DNA of 64,000 bases from Nicotiana tabacum (GCF_000715075.1 NC_134102.1:97047766-97111765), one strand, 5' to 3'; positions 46,792-59,114 are shown, counted from the stretch's first letter. Notes: generated by a model from the sequence alone, not told the origin. Program-made: numbers and translations.

Positions 46792-49328
46792 ATGGCGAAA
46801 ACATCTAAAACCGTTCCTCAAAAAGAAAAAGCTTCTTCTTCACAGCCTACCGTCGACAAAACACCGGTGGAGCCACGACCTGAGGAGTGTGTTCCCGGGG
46901 CTTGTGTTCTTACCTCCGATTTTAAGGTTGATAAAGGCTCGTCGGTTCCCGGCCGATGCAAGCCAGTATCGAGGTATATGTGTTCGATAACTGAAGGGCA
47001 TCTCGAACAGATAAGGAAAGATTGCAACTGGGAGAACAAAAAAATGGTAATCCCATCTCCCGGAGAAGATATTACTACTCACGTGAAAGGGGTTTTAGGT
47101 GTGTATACTTACCCTTTCACGTTAGGTCCTCTCGACCCTGTTATCATTGACTTTTGCCGTCAATACCAAATAACCCTAGGCCAAATCCATCCTTCTTCTT
47201 GGCGGATTGTTATTTTGATCCGTTTCTTTGTGAACAAAATCGAGGGGATGCCTTTCACCCTCGACCACCTTATTCGATTGTACAGCCCCCGCCTCTTTCG
47301 AGTCGGGTTAATAAAACTCCAGCGCCAGGCCACCAAGGTCCTGTTCTCGAGTATAGAGACAAGGATCGAGGCTGGATGGGTAGGTTCGTTCGAGTGAAGA
47401 CTTCGGACCTAATACCGGCCGAGAAGATGCCATTTTCCTAGGAGTGAAACATGAAGCGTAAGTGTAACTCTGCCGTTATCTCCTATTATTTTGTTCCTTC
47501 GTTTCTTTCTCACTGATATCCCCTTTTGTGATGCAGCAGTTTCTTGGATGCCCGGTGCAGTTCCTGACCTCAAGAACTGGGTACGGGCCCTGGCTTCGAC
47601 CTCCTCATACGCCGAGCGCTTATGGCGTAATTTGTCAAAGGGCCGATGGGAGGCCAAAAATCATGGTAAACCTCTTTCTCGTATCTTTGATAGTTCAAAC
47701 GAAGCGTTTTTCATGTACTTAATAAATTTTCTTGTGTGTAGGCATGGGCAAAGATGTGGCTTTGAGGCCCCCGTCCGGAGAGGAAGAGGCTTCGGCCTTT
47801 ATTCCAAAACTGGTGAAGGATAATAATAAGAGAAAAAGGATTTCTACTCCCGAAGATCCAAAACCGAAGATGAGGACGGCTCGTAAGCCGAGGAAGAATA
47901 CCATCCCTTTGACCGAAGAATCAGTTCGTCGTCTAAGGGATGAAGACGAGGAAGAACAAGACGACGGGTCCGTACTGGTGGCCCGAGTGAAGAAAACCAT
48001 TGATGCCTCGAAGGCAGCTGGATCGATGGTGGTTTGCGTGTCTCCGCCTCGAACTGAGGTGGTATCGGAGAGAGATTCGGGCCGAGTCCCCGAATCGTTA
48101 GAGATCGAGGATGCTTCCCACCGAAGTTGACAAACGGTGGATGTATCTGAAGGGGCCGGTCCTGAAGTTTTTCGAACTGAGGAGGACTCCCCAAGCGAGT
48201 CACTTGGGGCAATAGCAATCGGAGACTCGCCCACTCTCCCTGCTTTTTCCGAATGGGCGATCGGGAAGCCCAAGCTTTGGGGCCCCTCGAGATAAACCAG
48301 TCTCATGAAGGGGAGGACCCCTTCTGTGATTTGTTTACTGGCGTCGAGGATGTTACTGGCCCTAGTGATGTGTCAGGCCTTTTCTGTGAAGTGCAACAAG
48401 CTCTGAATCTAGTAAGCTCTAACTCCCTTCGTTGATACCACTTTTATGTTTGCTATTCTTTTCTAACTTCTTTTCTTCTTTCTTCGTAGGCCGCAGAGGT
48501 TCATCGAGAATCATGTTCCCGATCTCGAGCTGAGTTGCGTCGGTACGAGGCCGACCTTCGACGAGTCACAGAGGAGAGGAACGCCTACTCTTTGGGCAAA
48601 GGGAAGAAGAAATCAAGGACCTCCGAGCTGAATTGGCCAAGGCGCATCAAGACCAGGCTGACCTGACCGAGCAGGTAATGATAATCTTAAAAACCCATGG
48701 GCTCGATCCTGGAATGGTGGCTAATATTTTGATCTCACAGCTGCAGCACAAGCTTGAGGTGATCGACAAGCTTCGTGAGGAGGTTGATATGATAAGGGCG
48801 GAGACCTTGGGATGGAAAGATGGTATGGATCGTCTTGCCACAGAAAAAGAAACAGCTCGAGCCCAATTATCATCGGCCAAAAACCAACTTCGAGGCATGA
48901 AGGAGAAGAGCTTGGTCCAAGCAAGAAAAATAGAGGAGCTTGAGGCTCGGTTGGCCTCCGAACTTGCTAAGGCCAGATCTGATGCTGAAAAAGCAAAGGC
49001 CAATGCGGATGCATTCGTGGTCGTCTATCGGGCCGATGCTGAAGCCGCTCAGGTACAAGCAAGAGAGGCAGCCGAGACCACTGAAGCTCGAGCACATTGG
49101 GTTGCTGAACTTGCCAAATGCCGATCTCGGAGGGAGACCCTCGAGGAGATCCATTCTCGAGGCTTCGATCTCACCGAAGAGATAAAAAGGGCCAAAGAGC
49201 TCGAAGTCGATGCTGAAGCATTGGCTTCCGATGATGACGATGATGATGATGGGAGCAAGAGCGGGTCTGAGAGCGGGGAGGAGCCCGATGGAGAAGAGAC
49301 CGCCCTCGGAGATAACCAGGAGCCTTAG
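46792..49328 (+). pseudogene. Antisense gene of the Tat element (putative gypsy type transposon protein), spliced, decayed
   Basis: Likely exons are 46792-47457, 47537-47665, 47742-48411 and 48490-49328, with GT-AG borders. The N-terminal exon holds a conserved region (SITEGHLEQIRKDCNWENK, DFCRQYQITLGQIHPSSWRI, MPFTLDHLIRLYSPRLFRVG) of the kind Pfam calls putative gypsy type transposon (Transposase_28). Exon 2 gives SWMPGAVPDLKNWVRALAST. Exon 3 is basic and acidic, with NNKRKR. Exon 4 is a long coiled coil (LVQARKIEELEARLASELAK) ending in a run of aspartates. Frameshifts near 47,350, 48,270 and 48,600 and stops at 47,439 and 48,126 break it. The product of intact relatives has no known function. 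It is encoded opposite to gag-pol. Confidence 0.8.
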
Positions 49329-49496
49329 AGTTTTTTTTTCTTCTGTTTTTTGTGTAGGGTCCTGTTCGGGCGTTGTCATTTTTGTATATATAAAGATCTT
49401 TTCCTTTCCTGATTTGTCTCTGTCTTATTTTCTGCCTTGTGAAAGTCTTGTTTCATTAATGCCCTATGAAAGTTTTCATAAGTTCGAGGCTTTAGG

Positions 49497-50350
49497 CAAT
49501 TTGATCGAATTCGGATTTTGTAGTCTTTATAACCGAGTAAGTGCTTGCTCGAACTCGAAGTAAGGTAGCCCGTAGGCTTAATAATCGAGTGAGTGATTGC
49601 TCGAACTCGGAGTAAGGTAGCCTGTAGGCTTAATAGTCGAGTGAGTCGATTGCTCGAACTCGAAGTAAGGTAGCCCGTAGGCTTACTAGTCGAGTGATTG
49701 ATTCAAACTCGAAGTAAGGTAGCCCGTAGGCTTAATAGTCGAGTGAATGATTGCTCGAACTCGATCTAATGTAGCCGATAGGCTTACTAGTCAAGTGATT
49801 GATTCGAACTCGAAGTAAGGTAGCCCGTAGGCTTTAATACGGAAATTTGATTGAATTCGGACTTTGTAGTCTTTATAACTGAGTGAGTGCTTGCTCGAAC
49901 TCGAAGTAAGGTAGTCCGTAGGCATAATAGTCGAGTGAGTAATTGCTCCAACTCGAAGTAAGGTAGCCCGTAGGCTTAATAGTCGAGTGATTTGATTGCT
50001 CGAACTCGAAGTAATGTAGCCCGTAGGCTTTAATAATCGAGTGAGTGATTACTCGAGCTCGAAGTAATATATCCCGTAGGCTTAATAGTCGAGTGAGTTA
50101 TTGCTCGAACTAGAAGTAATGTAGCCCGTAGGCTTAATAGTCGAGTGAGTTGATTGCTCGAACTCGAAGTGATGTAGCCCGTAGGCTTAATAGTCGAGTG
50201 AGTTGATTGCTCGAACTCGAAGTGATGTAGCCCGTAGGCTTATTAGTCGAGTGATTGATTCGAACTCGAAGTAATGTAGCCCGTAGGCTTAGAAGATAGT
50301 CCCCGACTGAGAATGGTTGCTCGAACTCGAGTCGGTGTAGCCCTTGGGCT
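49497..50350. repeat. Tandem array of about 15 units of roughly 53 bp
   Basis: The units carry the core GAACTCGAAGTAAGGTAGCC and CGTAGGCTTAATAGTCGAGT. Spacing is 50-65 bp, with one longer unit that repeats a GAATTCGGACTTTGTAGTCT segment at about 49,505 and 49,852. The array lies between the antisense gene and the end of pol. Variable tandem repeats at this place are a known feature of Tat elements and can seed satellite DNA. Confidence 0.92.
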
Positions 50351-50530
50351 TCGTAGATAGTCCCTGATTTATGGGGTAATGGTCAGCCCTTAAGCTTGTT
50401 TGCATAATAGATCATGAAATAGAGGATGGGTTGTGAGACATGAGATATGGGCAAAGAAGCTTTTTTTTCATGTCATTATACATGTGTTTATATTTTGTAC
50501 CAGGGATCGAGCAACCTATACGAGCACGAT

Positions 50531-50690
50531 TCGTTTTGACCATTTGGCTCTTACAATTTTTCCTATCGGAACCCTGTTGTTATGAAGCAACTTTCTTGCA
50601 TTGAACTTCGTTTTGACCATTTGGCTCTTACAATTTTTCCTATCGGAATCCTGTTGTTATGAAGCAACTTTCTTGCATCGAACTTGATAT
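50531..50690. repeat. Two-copy 77-bp tandem repeat
   Basis: The segment starting TCGTTTTGACCATTTGGCTC occurs at 50,531 and 50,608, with two or three differences between the copies. It lies in the same non-coding part of the Tat element as the larger array. Confidence 0.9.
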
Positions 50691-50963
50691 ATTTGAGGGT
50701 AAGGTAATGCCCCCCCAGTATTCGAGGTTGATTGTAAAGAGGCCTCGGATACTGTTGAATTGTTCTAAGTTAGCACGATCGATAGTTGACTCATTAAAAA
50801 CCTTGCTGAAAAACCCATTTGGGATAAAACCGGTCTAAGGGAAAAAGGGTGCAACTCGTGCTTTCAGACCTAAGGCTTCGTGTTGAATAATCCATCCTTG
50901 TTCCTGATCGAACTCATGCAAGGGTTAGTTTCGAAATATAAACGAACATGGGAGGGTCGTACC

Positions 50964-53900
50964 TTAGCAGTAGTATCGTTTTAGGTGCGACACATTCCAA
51001 TTTATTGGTAGTTGTTTGCCGTTTATAATATCGAGCTTGTAGGATCCTTTACCGACGTTTTCGAGTACCCGATACGGTCCTTCCCAGTTTGGACCCAATT
51101 TTCCTTCATTTAGATTTCGGGCGCTGAGGGTGACTTTCCTTAGCACTAAGTCCCCGATTTTAAAATGGCGAAGATTGGTTCTTCGATTATAGTATCTTTC
51201 GATCCGCTACTTTTGGGCAGCCAATTGGACGAGAGCGGCTTCTCATTTTTCATCCAATAATTCGAGGCTAGTATTCATAGCCTCGTGATTTGACACTTCT
51301 ATTGTATATCAAAACCTGGCACTGGTTTCCCCGACTTCGACTGGAATCAAGGCTTCGAAACCATATACTAAGGAGAACGTGGTTGCCCATGTACTGGATT
51401 TTGATGTTGTTTGATATGCCCAAAGAACTTCGGGTAGAATTTATCTCCATTTTCCCTTAGCGTTGTTCAACCGTTTCTTTTAGTTTTGAATGATAGTCTT
51501 GTTCATCGATTCGGCCTATCCGTTCCCACTAGGGTGGTATGGTGTTGATAATATCCTTTTTATTTTGTGATATTTGAGGAATTTCGTTGCTTTGCTGCTG
51601 ATAAATTATTTCCCGTTGTCACACACTATTTCGGCGGGTATCCCAAATCGACATACGATATGATCCCAGATGAAGTCTATAACCTCTTTCTCTCTTACTT
51701 TCTCGAACTCCTGTGCTTCAATCCATTTAGATAAATAGTCAGTCATAAATAAAATGAACTTAGCTTAACCTGGGGCCGATGGCAGAAGGCCGACGATATC
51801 CATTCCCCATTTCATGAATGACCATGGGGATAGGACTGAGTGAAGTTGCTCTCCGGGATGATGGATCATCGGTGCAAACCTTTGACATTTATCACACTTT
51901 CGAACAAACTCCTTTGCATTTTTGTCTATATCGATCCAATAATATCCCGCTCTGATTGTTTTTCGGACTAATGAATCAGCACCAGAATGATTTCCACAAG
52001 TACCTTCGTGAATCTCACGTAGGATGTAGTCGGTGTCTCCTGGTCCTAAGCACACTGCCAATGGTCCATCGAATGTCCTTCGGTATAATGTCCCATCTGC
52101 AGTCAATGTGAATCGAGCAGCTTTGGTTCGCAGGGCCCTCGAATATTTAGGGCCCGATGGGAGCTTTCCGTTCTTCAAGTATTCAACATACTTATTCCTC
52201 CAATCCCAGGTTAAGTTTGTAGAGTTTATCTCGGCATGACCTTTCTCGATTACGGATCTCGAGAGTTGAACGACAGTCCCCGAGCCGATCTCATCTTCCT
52301 CGACCGATGACCCCAAATTTGCAAGTGCATCGGCCTCACTGTTTTGTTTTCGAGGTACATGTTGTAAAGTCCATTTTTTGAAATGGTGCAAAGTTACCTG
52401 TAGTTTGTCCAAATACCTTTGCATCCTATCCTCTCGAACTTCGAAGGTTTTATTTACTTGATTTACCACCAGTAAAGAGTCACACTTGGCTTCAATGACT
52501 TCTGCTCCCAAGCCTTTAGCTAACTCGAGACCTGCAATCATGGCCTCATACTCGGCCTCGTTGTTAGTCAACCTAGTAGTTTTGATAGATTGCCTAATAG
52601 TGCTACCCGTGGGCGGCTTCAAAATGATGCCTAGCCCGGACCCCTTCACGTTCGATACCCCATCTGTGAAAAGGGTCCATACCCCCGATGATGTACCCGA
52701 TTTCAACAAGAGTTCATTTTCAACTTCGGGTACGAGGGTTGGTGTGAAATCGGCCACGAAGTCCGCTAAAATTTGAGACTTGATGGCCGTCCGGGGTTGA
52801 TATTCGATATCATACCCACGGCGTTCGACGGCCCATTTGGCCAATCGGCGTGATAATTCGGGCTTGTGCAAAATATTACGAATTGGGTAAGTGGTTGGTA
52901 CGCCTATGGGGTGACATTGAAAGTATGGTCTTAACTTTCTAGAGGCGCTTATCAGTGCAAATGCCAATTTCTCTAAGTGTGGATATCTAGTTTCTGCTTC
53001 CCCTAAGGTTCGACTTATATAATAAACAGAAAATTGCGTACCTTGCTCTTCTCGAACTAGGACAACACTTACCGCTATTTCCGATATCGCCAGGTACAAG
53101 TAAAGTTTCTCATCTGCCTTTGAAGTGTGAAGCAGCGGTGGGCTCGATAGGTATCGCTTCAATTCCTCTAATTCCTGTTGGCATTCCGGGGTCCAGGCGA
53201 AATCATTCTTCCTTTTGAGTAGAGAGAAAAATCGGTGGCTTCGATCTGACGACTTCGAAATGAATCGGCCTAAGGCAGCTATCCTTCCGGTTAGCCTCTG
53301 TACGGCTTTTACATTGTCTACGATGGTGATGTCTTCGATGGCCTTAATTTTATCGGGGTTTATCTCGATCCCCCGATTTTATACCATGAAGCCAAGGAAC
53401 TTGCTCGAACCGACCCCGAAAGCACATTTCTCGGGGTTGAGCTTCATGTTGTATTTCCTTAAAATCTTGAACGTTTCTTGCAAATGAGCCAAATGGTCCT
53501 TTGCGCGCAGGGACTTAACTAGCATGTCATCAATATAAACTTCCATTGATTTACCTATTTGTTCCTCGAACATTTTATTTACTAGGCGTTGGTAAGTAGC
53601 TCCTGCATTTTTTAGCCCGAAGGGCATTACATTATAACAATAGGTTCCATACTTGGTGATAAATGAAGTCTTTTCTCGGTCCTCCGAGTTCATTTGGATT
53701 TGATTGTACTCGGAATAGGCATCGAGAAAAGTAAGGATCTCGTGGCCGGCCATGGCATCGATCATGCGATCGATGTTAGGTAGTAGAAAAGAATCTTTGG
53801 GGCACGCCTTGTTTAAATCTTTATAATCTATATACATTCTAAGTTTGCTTCCTTTTTTAGGAACTACGACTACATTAGCTAGCCATTCGGGATATTTCAC

Positions 53901-56606
53901 CTCCCGAATGGAACCTATTTTGAGAAGTTTAGTTACCTCATCCTTTATGAATGCGTGCTTTATCTCGGACTGGGGTCTCCTCTTTTGCTTCACCGGTTTG
54001 AACCCGTTGTCCAGGCTCAGCTGATGCGTCGTTATCTCCGGTGAGATTCCTGTCATGTCTAAATTGGACCAAGCAAAACAATATATGTTATCAATAAGGA
54101 ATTGAATAAGCCTCTTCCTGAGTTCGGGGGTTAATCCCGTTCCCAGGTATACTTTTCGCTCGGGCCGGTACTTGATCAATATAACCTGTTCCAGCTCTTC
54201 GACCGTTGATTTGGTGGCGTCAGAATCTTCGGGAACAATAAAAGTTCGAGGGGTCAGAAAGTCCTAATCTTCTTCTTCTATCTCATGCTTTCCCGATTCG
54301 GTCGAGGCTGATGGCTGTGATTGCTATTTGACTTCCTCTTTTTCTTTGATGCTCGACCTCTCCGAGTTTGATAGTGTCGATGTCAGTATTACCTCGTCGA
54401 CCGCAAATATTTCCTTTACAGCGTGCTGTTCCCCGTATACTATTTTTATACCGTCCGGCGTCGGGAATTTCATCACTTGGTGGAGGGTCGAAGGGACTGC
54501 CCTCATATTGTGGATCCAAGGTCTTCCGAGCAGGGCATTGTATCTCATGTCACCCTCGATTACGTGGAATTTGGTGTCTTGAATCGATCCGTCCACGTTC
54601 ACCAGTAGAATAATTTGCCCTTTAGTTGTTTCACTGGCCATATTGAAGCCTTTTAAAACCCGAGCTGCGGGTACGATTTGATTCTGTAGGCCGAACTGTT
54701 CCACGACCCTCGATCGGATGATATTCGCCGAACTACCTGGATCCACTAAAACACGCTTAACTTGAACTTTACTTAATAAGATAGAAATTACCAGAGCATC
54801 GTTGTGGGGCTGAGAAATGCCTTCTGCTTCTTCGTTGTTGAATGACAAAGTACCTTTGGGCACATAGTCTCGGGTTCGTTTTTCCCTAGCGGTTGATACC
54901 TTAGTGTGTTTGAACATGGGTCCTTGTGGAACGTCGACCCCACCGACGATCATATGAATAACATGTTGGGGTTCCTCCTGTTCACTTTTCCTGTTGGCGT
55001 CTCTTTCTCTGAAATGATTCTTGGCTCGATCGCTGAGGAACTCTCGAAGGTGGCCCTCGTTGAATAGACGGGCTTCCTCCTCCCTTAATTGTCTGCAATC
55101 GTCGGTCTTGTGACCATGCGTGCCATGATACTTGCACATCAAATTTGGGTTTCTTCGGAAAGGATCTGTCTGTATGGGTCTGCGCCACCTAGTATCTTTG
55201 ATCCTTCCGATTGCCGATACAATGCCTGATGCATCGATGCTAAAGTTATATTCTGATAATCGAGGTGCCTCTATGGGATCGACATACTTGTCGAAATCAC
55301 TTTTGCTCATAAGTCCCCGAGAACTCTGTCCTTGATCACTTCTTCGATTGTTTCGGGTGGAATTGCATCCCGAACCATTGTTCCTTCGATCTGTGGTATA
55401 TGGTTGATATTGGTCTCTGTTCGAACTTCATTCCCTGTCGATGTCCCAATGGTTCTTAACTACCGACCTGTTTGGATGTACTGAACCAGAGGGGGCTCTT
55501 AGTTGATCGTCCTCGACCCTAATCTTCGACTGATATCGATTGTGCACATCTGCCCAGTTCACGGCCGGATACTCGATCAAAATTTGTTTCAACCGACGTG
55601 ATGCTATCGAACTCCGCTCGTTCAACCCTTGTGTGAAAGCTTGAACGGCCCAATCATCTGTGACCGGTGGCAATTCCATGTGTTCTATTTGAAATCGGGA
55701 CACGAACTCCCTCAGCATTTCATTATCCCTTTGTCTTACTTTAAAAAGTTCCGATTTCCTCGTTGTGACCTTTATGGACCCTGCGTGTGCCTTTACGAAA
55801 GAATCTGCTAACATGGCGAATGAGTCGATGGAATTTGGTGGCAAGTTGTGATACTAAATCATTGCTCCCTTCGAAAGGGTCTCTCCGAATTTTTTCAACA
55901 GCACAGATTTGATTTCGTTGTCTTCTAAATTGTTACCCTTTATGGCACACGTGTAAGAGGTGACGTGTTCGTTAGGGTCGGTCGTCCTATTATATTTAGG
56001 AATCTCGGGCATGCAAAATTTTTTAGGGATCGGTTTTGGAGCTGCACTCGGGGGAAAAGGCTTTTGCACGAATTTTTTGGAATCCAACCCTTTCAACACT
56101 GGTGGTGCCCCCGGGATCTGATCGACCCTTGAGTTATATGTTTCCATTTTTTTATCGTTTGCTTCGATCTGTTTTTTGAGTTCCTCGAGTATCTTAGCAA
56201 TTTCGGGATTAGTCCCTGATTCTTGCTCATTTGACCATACTATAGCTGGTTCCGTTCTGTGGGTGATTTCTCGGGGTGGACTGGGCTCTGGTCTGCTTGG
56301 TACCTGGGTTTGACTCTGCAATTGAGCTATCACTACCTGTTGAGCTTGCAACATTTCGAAAATCATACGCAAGCTGATTCCGTTTTCCTCAACGTTATGG
56401 GTTTCTCGAGTTGCAGATCGAGTACCACCATGAATGCTATTTTCAGGTTTAGAATGTAGGTTTGCCTCAATGGCCACATGCGAATTAACGTCTAATGGTA
56501 CTTCGACTCGAGCTCCAACGGCATCGACAAGTGGCATTCTGGCCCTGGGCGTCAAGTTGTTGTTCTCACCTTGAAGGCCAGCTTCGTTGTCGATAGGTAA
56601 GGCCAT
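50964..56606 (-). pseudogene. Tat gag-pol polyprotein, one frame broken by 13 stop codons
   Basis: From the ATG at 56,606 to the stop at 50,964 the minus strand keeps one frame for about 1,880 codons. Domains in order are gag (about 55,430-56,606), a zinc knuckle (CKYHGTHGHKTDDC, about 55,095-55,136), protease (VDPGSSANI, D at about 54,743), RT (FLDAY, and YIDDML near 53,537), a degenerate RNase H (YLYLAISEIAVS), a second RNase H (LFTDGVSN, NNEAEYEAM, CDSLLVV, SEADALANL), the integrase zinc finger (HEGTCGNH, CDKCQRF), the integrase core and a C-terminal tail (LGPNWEGPYRVLE, WNVSHLKRYY). In-frame stops begin at 55854, 55428, 54324, 54264, 53379, 51765, 51606, 51516, 51480, 51441, 51309, 51243 and 51207. 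No frameshift was found where I translated codon by codon. The protease motif has Pro in place of Ser/Thr, as is usual in this lineage. Confidence 0.92.
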
Positions 56607-56715
56607 TAAATTGAGAACTCGTTGTTGCTATTCCGAAATCAAAGATACTTCCGAAAACAAGCGTAAAATGGTGTCGTTTTGCAGATTCATATCAAATAAT
56701 CACTATTATCCTTAG

Positions 56716-56732
56716 CCCCACGGTGGGCGCCA
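56716..56732 (-). other. Primer binding site of the Tat element
   Basis: On the minus strand, TGGCGCCCACCGTGGGG follows the 5' LTR after two bases. This TGGCGCC-type primer site is typical of Tat and Athila elements and fixes the orientation and the LTR border. Confidence 0.8.
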
Positions 56733-56734
56733 AA

Positions 56735-57371
56735 TAGTTTACCCGAAAAATGGATATAGTTGAATTTGTACGTAATTCTAAGTGTATGTGATTAAGTAAG
56801 CTGAATCAATCTTATGAAGCTTAAAAAAAAGATAATTCTTCAATATGGAAGTGTATGATATCTGAGTTACAATGTATGCCCAAAACTTCATTCTTTTCAG
56901 AAATATAGCCATCCCCCTTATAGTGGAGGGATCCTAATTTAGGTATATAAAAAGAATACATAGTGGGGAACCCATGATAAATCAGCTTTTTCTTAATTCC
57001 CGCTGAGATTCTTTCCCTTAGTGCGGTTGTAACGGCTCTTGTCTACGAGCTCGATCTTGATCGGACTCGGTATTGGTCAGTATTGGTCGATTTTCAGTTT
57101 TAGAGCTCGATGTTGGCTCGGGGCCCAGTATTAGGCCAGTATTGGTTGGCCTTTGGCCCTTAAGCTCGATTCCACCATTTCTCATCATAGTTTGATTTGG
57201 ACCCGAACTTGATAATGACTTCGAGCTCGGTATTTGACCTGTCCCTGAAACTCGAAGCTCATTTGTACCTTCTTCGGATCCCATTTCGATATTATGAAGA
57301 CTTTCTTCGGTCCATTATGTTCCCATATCGATCAGTCGTACGAAGGCCGAAATCAATTTCGACCGTATACA
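56735..57371 (-). repeat. 5' LTR of the Tat element
   Basis: This 637-bp LTR is the direct-repeat partner of 45,642-46,384. The inner terminal dinucleotide has changed (TAG in place of TG on the plus strand), and about 105 bp are missing near 56,790. Confidence 0.92.
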
Positions 57372-57376
57372 CCTCA

Positions 57377-57611
57377 TAATTTTGAATCATGTCAAATTCT
57401 TTTTCGAAATGGACTATGAGCTTTCATCTTTCATGTGCAAGTTTGTACAAGTCCCTTCTATTAAGCAAAATAGACAATTTGGCTGTTAACTTTGTAGGGT
57501 AATATCTCTATTTGAGTTTTACTTATCAAAAAAAAAATCTTTGTTTGGGGTTTCACATTCTTATATCCACAAAAGTCACTTATTTCTCACACATTTTCTC
57601 TTATATAAGAA
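57377..57611 (+). promoter_or_regulatory. Flank with TATA-like sequence before purine-gene copy 1
   Basis: TTATATAAG at 57,601-57,609 lies immediately before the start of the duplicated segment. If this was the original promoter, copy 1 kept it and copy 2 did not. Nothing else is seen in this stretch. Confidence 0.4.
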
Positions 57612-59114
57612 GCGAGAGTTTAGGTCCTTCAGGAGCCTGTATCATCAACAAGCTTAGCTGTCACTTTTAGGGCATTTTTGTCATTTCGGATTTCTCCGAT
57701 TAAAACATCTCCTATTAAAACACTAGGAGATTCCGATAAGTTTCACCTTTTATGAAAACATATCAGTCCACCTGTTCTTCTTCTGATCTTCTGCTTCTTC
57801 TTCATTACAACTGAGCGATTGACAATTTCTGTGGTTAGGTCCTTCTCTCGCAACACCTGTGAACTGCTTACCCTGCACTGTGTATTGTCCTTCCTCTTCT
57901 TCTTTTTTTGGGTTATTTATTTGAAAAAGGCCTAAATTTGTATTTCTAATTGCTACTCGCTTCTCTGATAATAAGTTTGGTTGACTTTAGTTGTTATGTG
58001 GTTAAGAGTGGTAACTCCAATTGAAAAAGGCCTAAATTTATATTTTTAATTACTACTCGCTTTCTCTTATAATAGTTTGGTTGATTTTCGTTGTTCTGTG
58101 GTTAAGATGATACTTGAACAAAACCGTTGATTTCCCTGCTTTTAGTAGTGCGGTTATGTGTTAGAAAAGTGAGGAGTGTAGAACATAGTGAAGAAGCAAA
58201 GTGGCAAAATAAGATTAAAAGAATATTGTTTCTACAACATCACAGAGAGGTTGTAGTCTTGATATCTTTGTGATATTTCTTATATGTGTTGCCTTACTGT
58301 ATTAGTAAATTATTAGAGACGCCTTTGTTTTTCATTTTTCTGGTAGGTGCTTGGCAAAATTCTTCAACGATTCGAGCTTTCATCCGGGAAGAGTTTGACA
58401 AAATCTGACAAAACATGTATCCGCTCTTTCTCTGCCCAACAAAATTAGTTAAAAACTTTGTGCCTTACGGCTAAAATGTTAAATGCAGGGACTTAAAAAA
58501 TAGGAATAGAAGGTGTAGTTCAAAACTCTGTACCTTACCATTCAAATGCTACTTGCACAGATCTAAAGAAATAAATACAAAAGCTGTTAAAAGATTAAGA
58601 TATCTTTGTGATGATGACGACAACTCGGACGAATTAGTAGCTAGACAACAATTTAAATACTGGACTTAGGTCTCCAACTCCTTATTTGGGACATAAATTG
58701 ACTGTTGTTGTATTCAGGTCAGGTTATTTCCTATTGTTGTTTGGATAAATATATGTTCAAAGTTTATGTGGTTTCATTTAGATGGATTTTAATTGGAGAA
58801 ACATAGTTAGTAAGGATTCATAGGCCGACCTGAACTTGTTTCGGACTGAGGCGGTGTAGTTGTTATTGTATGTAGTTTAAATTAAAGTGAATTACTTTAT
58901 GCGAGTGCAATGATGTTCTATTGCATTTTTTGGTTAATAATGTTAATAGCGTGATGGAATATGTCGAATAATGCAGTGGTTCACCAATCCATGGAGTGTC
59001 TGATATGCTTATAGGTGTTTTGGGAGGAGGGCAGCTGGGTCGTATGTTGTGTCAAGAAGCATCCCAAATAGCACTCAAAGTGATTGTCTTGGACCCGATG
59101 GAGAATTGCCCGGC
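57612..59114 (+). pseudogene. 5' part of a phosphoribosylaminoimidazole carboxylase gene, copy 1, truncated
   Basis: This 1.5 kb unit is repeated at 61,063-62,567, about 97% identical by eye. It holds leader sequence, introns and a coding exon starting at 58,977 after TGCAG. The exon reads GSPIHGVSDMLIGVLGGGQL, GRMLCQEASQIALKVIVLDP, MENCPA, the N-terminus of the PurK (ATP-grasp) half of plant AIR carboxylase, an enzyme of plastid purine synthesis. After NCPA the sequence changes abruptly to Copia gag, and the fused frame meets a stop within four codons. An upstream exon (ILQRFELSSGKSLTKSDKTC, about 58,350) may encode transit peptide. A TTG-type SINE/LINE tail lies in the intron at 58,823-58,870. 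Confidence 0.8.

Larger units (their letters stand above)
45642..57371 (-). mobile_element. Tat-lineage Ty3/Gypsy retrotransposon, complete, with antisense gene
   Basis: The LTRs are 45,642-46,384 and 56,735-57,371. CCTCA flanks the element perfectly on both sides (45,637-45,641 and 57,372-57,376). In the minus orientation the order is 5' LTR, primer site, gag, protease, RT, degenerate RNase H, second RNase H, integrase, tandem repeats, an antisense gene, purine tract and 3' LTR. The extra archaeal-type RNase H and the antisense ORF near the 3' LTR are hallmarks of the Tat branch (Retand, RIRE2 and Grande are known relatives). Gag-pol is inactivated by stop codons only. The LTRs differ by substitutions and one gap of about 105 bp. 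Confidence 0.93.

Noticed and set aside
46714..47397. A host gene on the plus strand between 46.7 and 49.3 kb
   Set aside because: It lies between the LTRs of the Tat element and matches the antisense ORF known from that lineage.
49497..50350. A CRISPR-like array
   Set aside because: The units are continuous repeats without unique spacers, lie inside a retrotransposon and occur in a plant genome.
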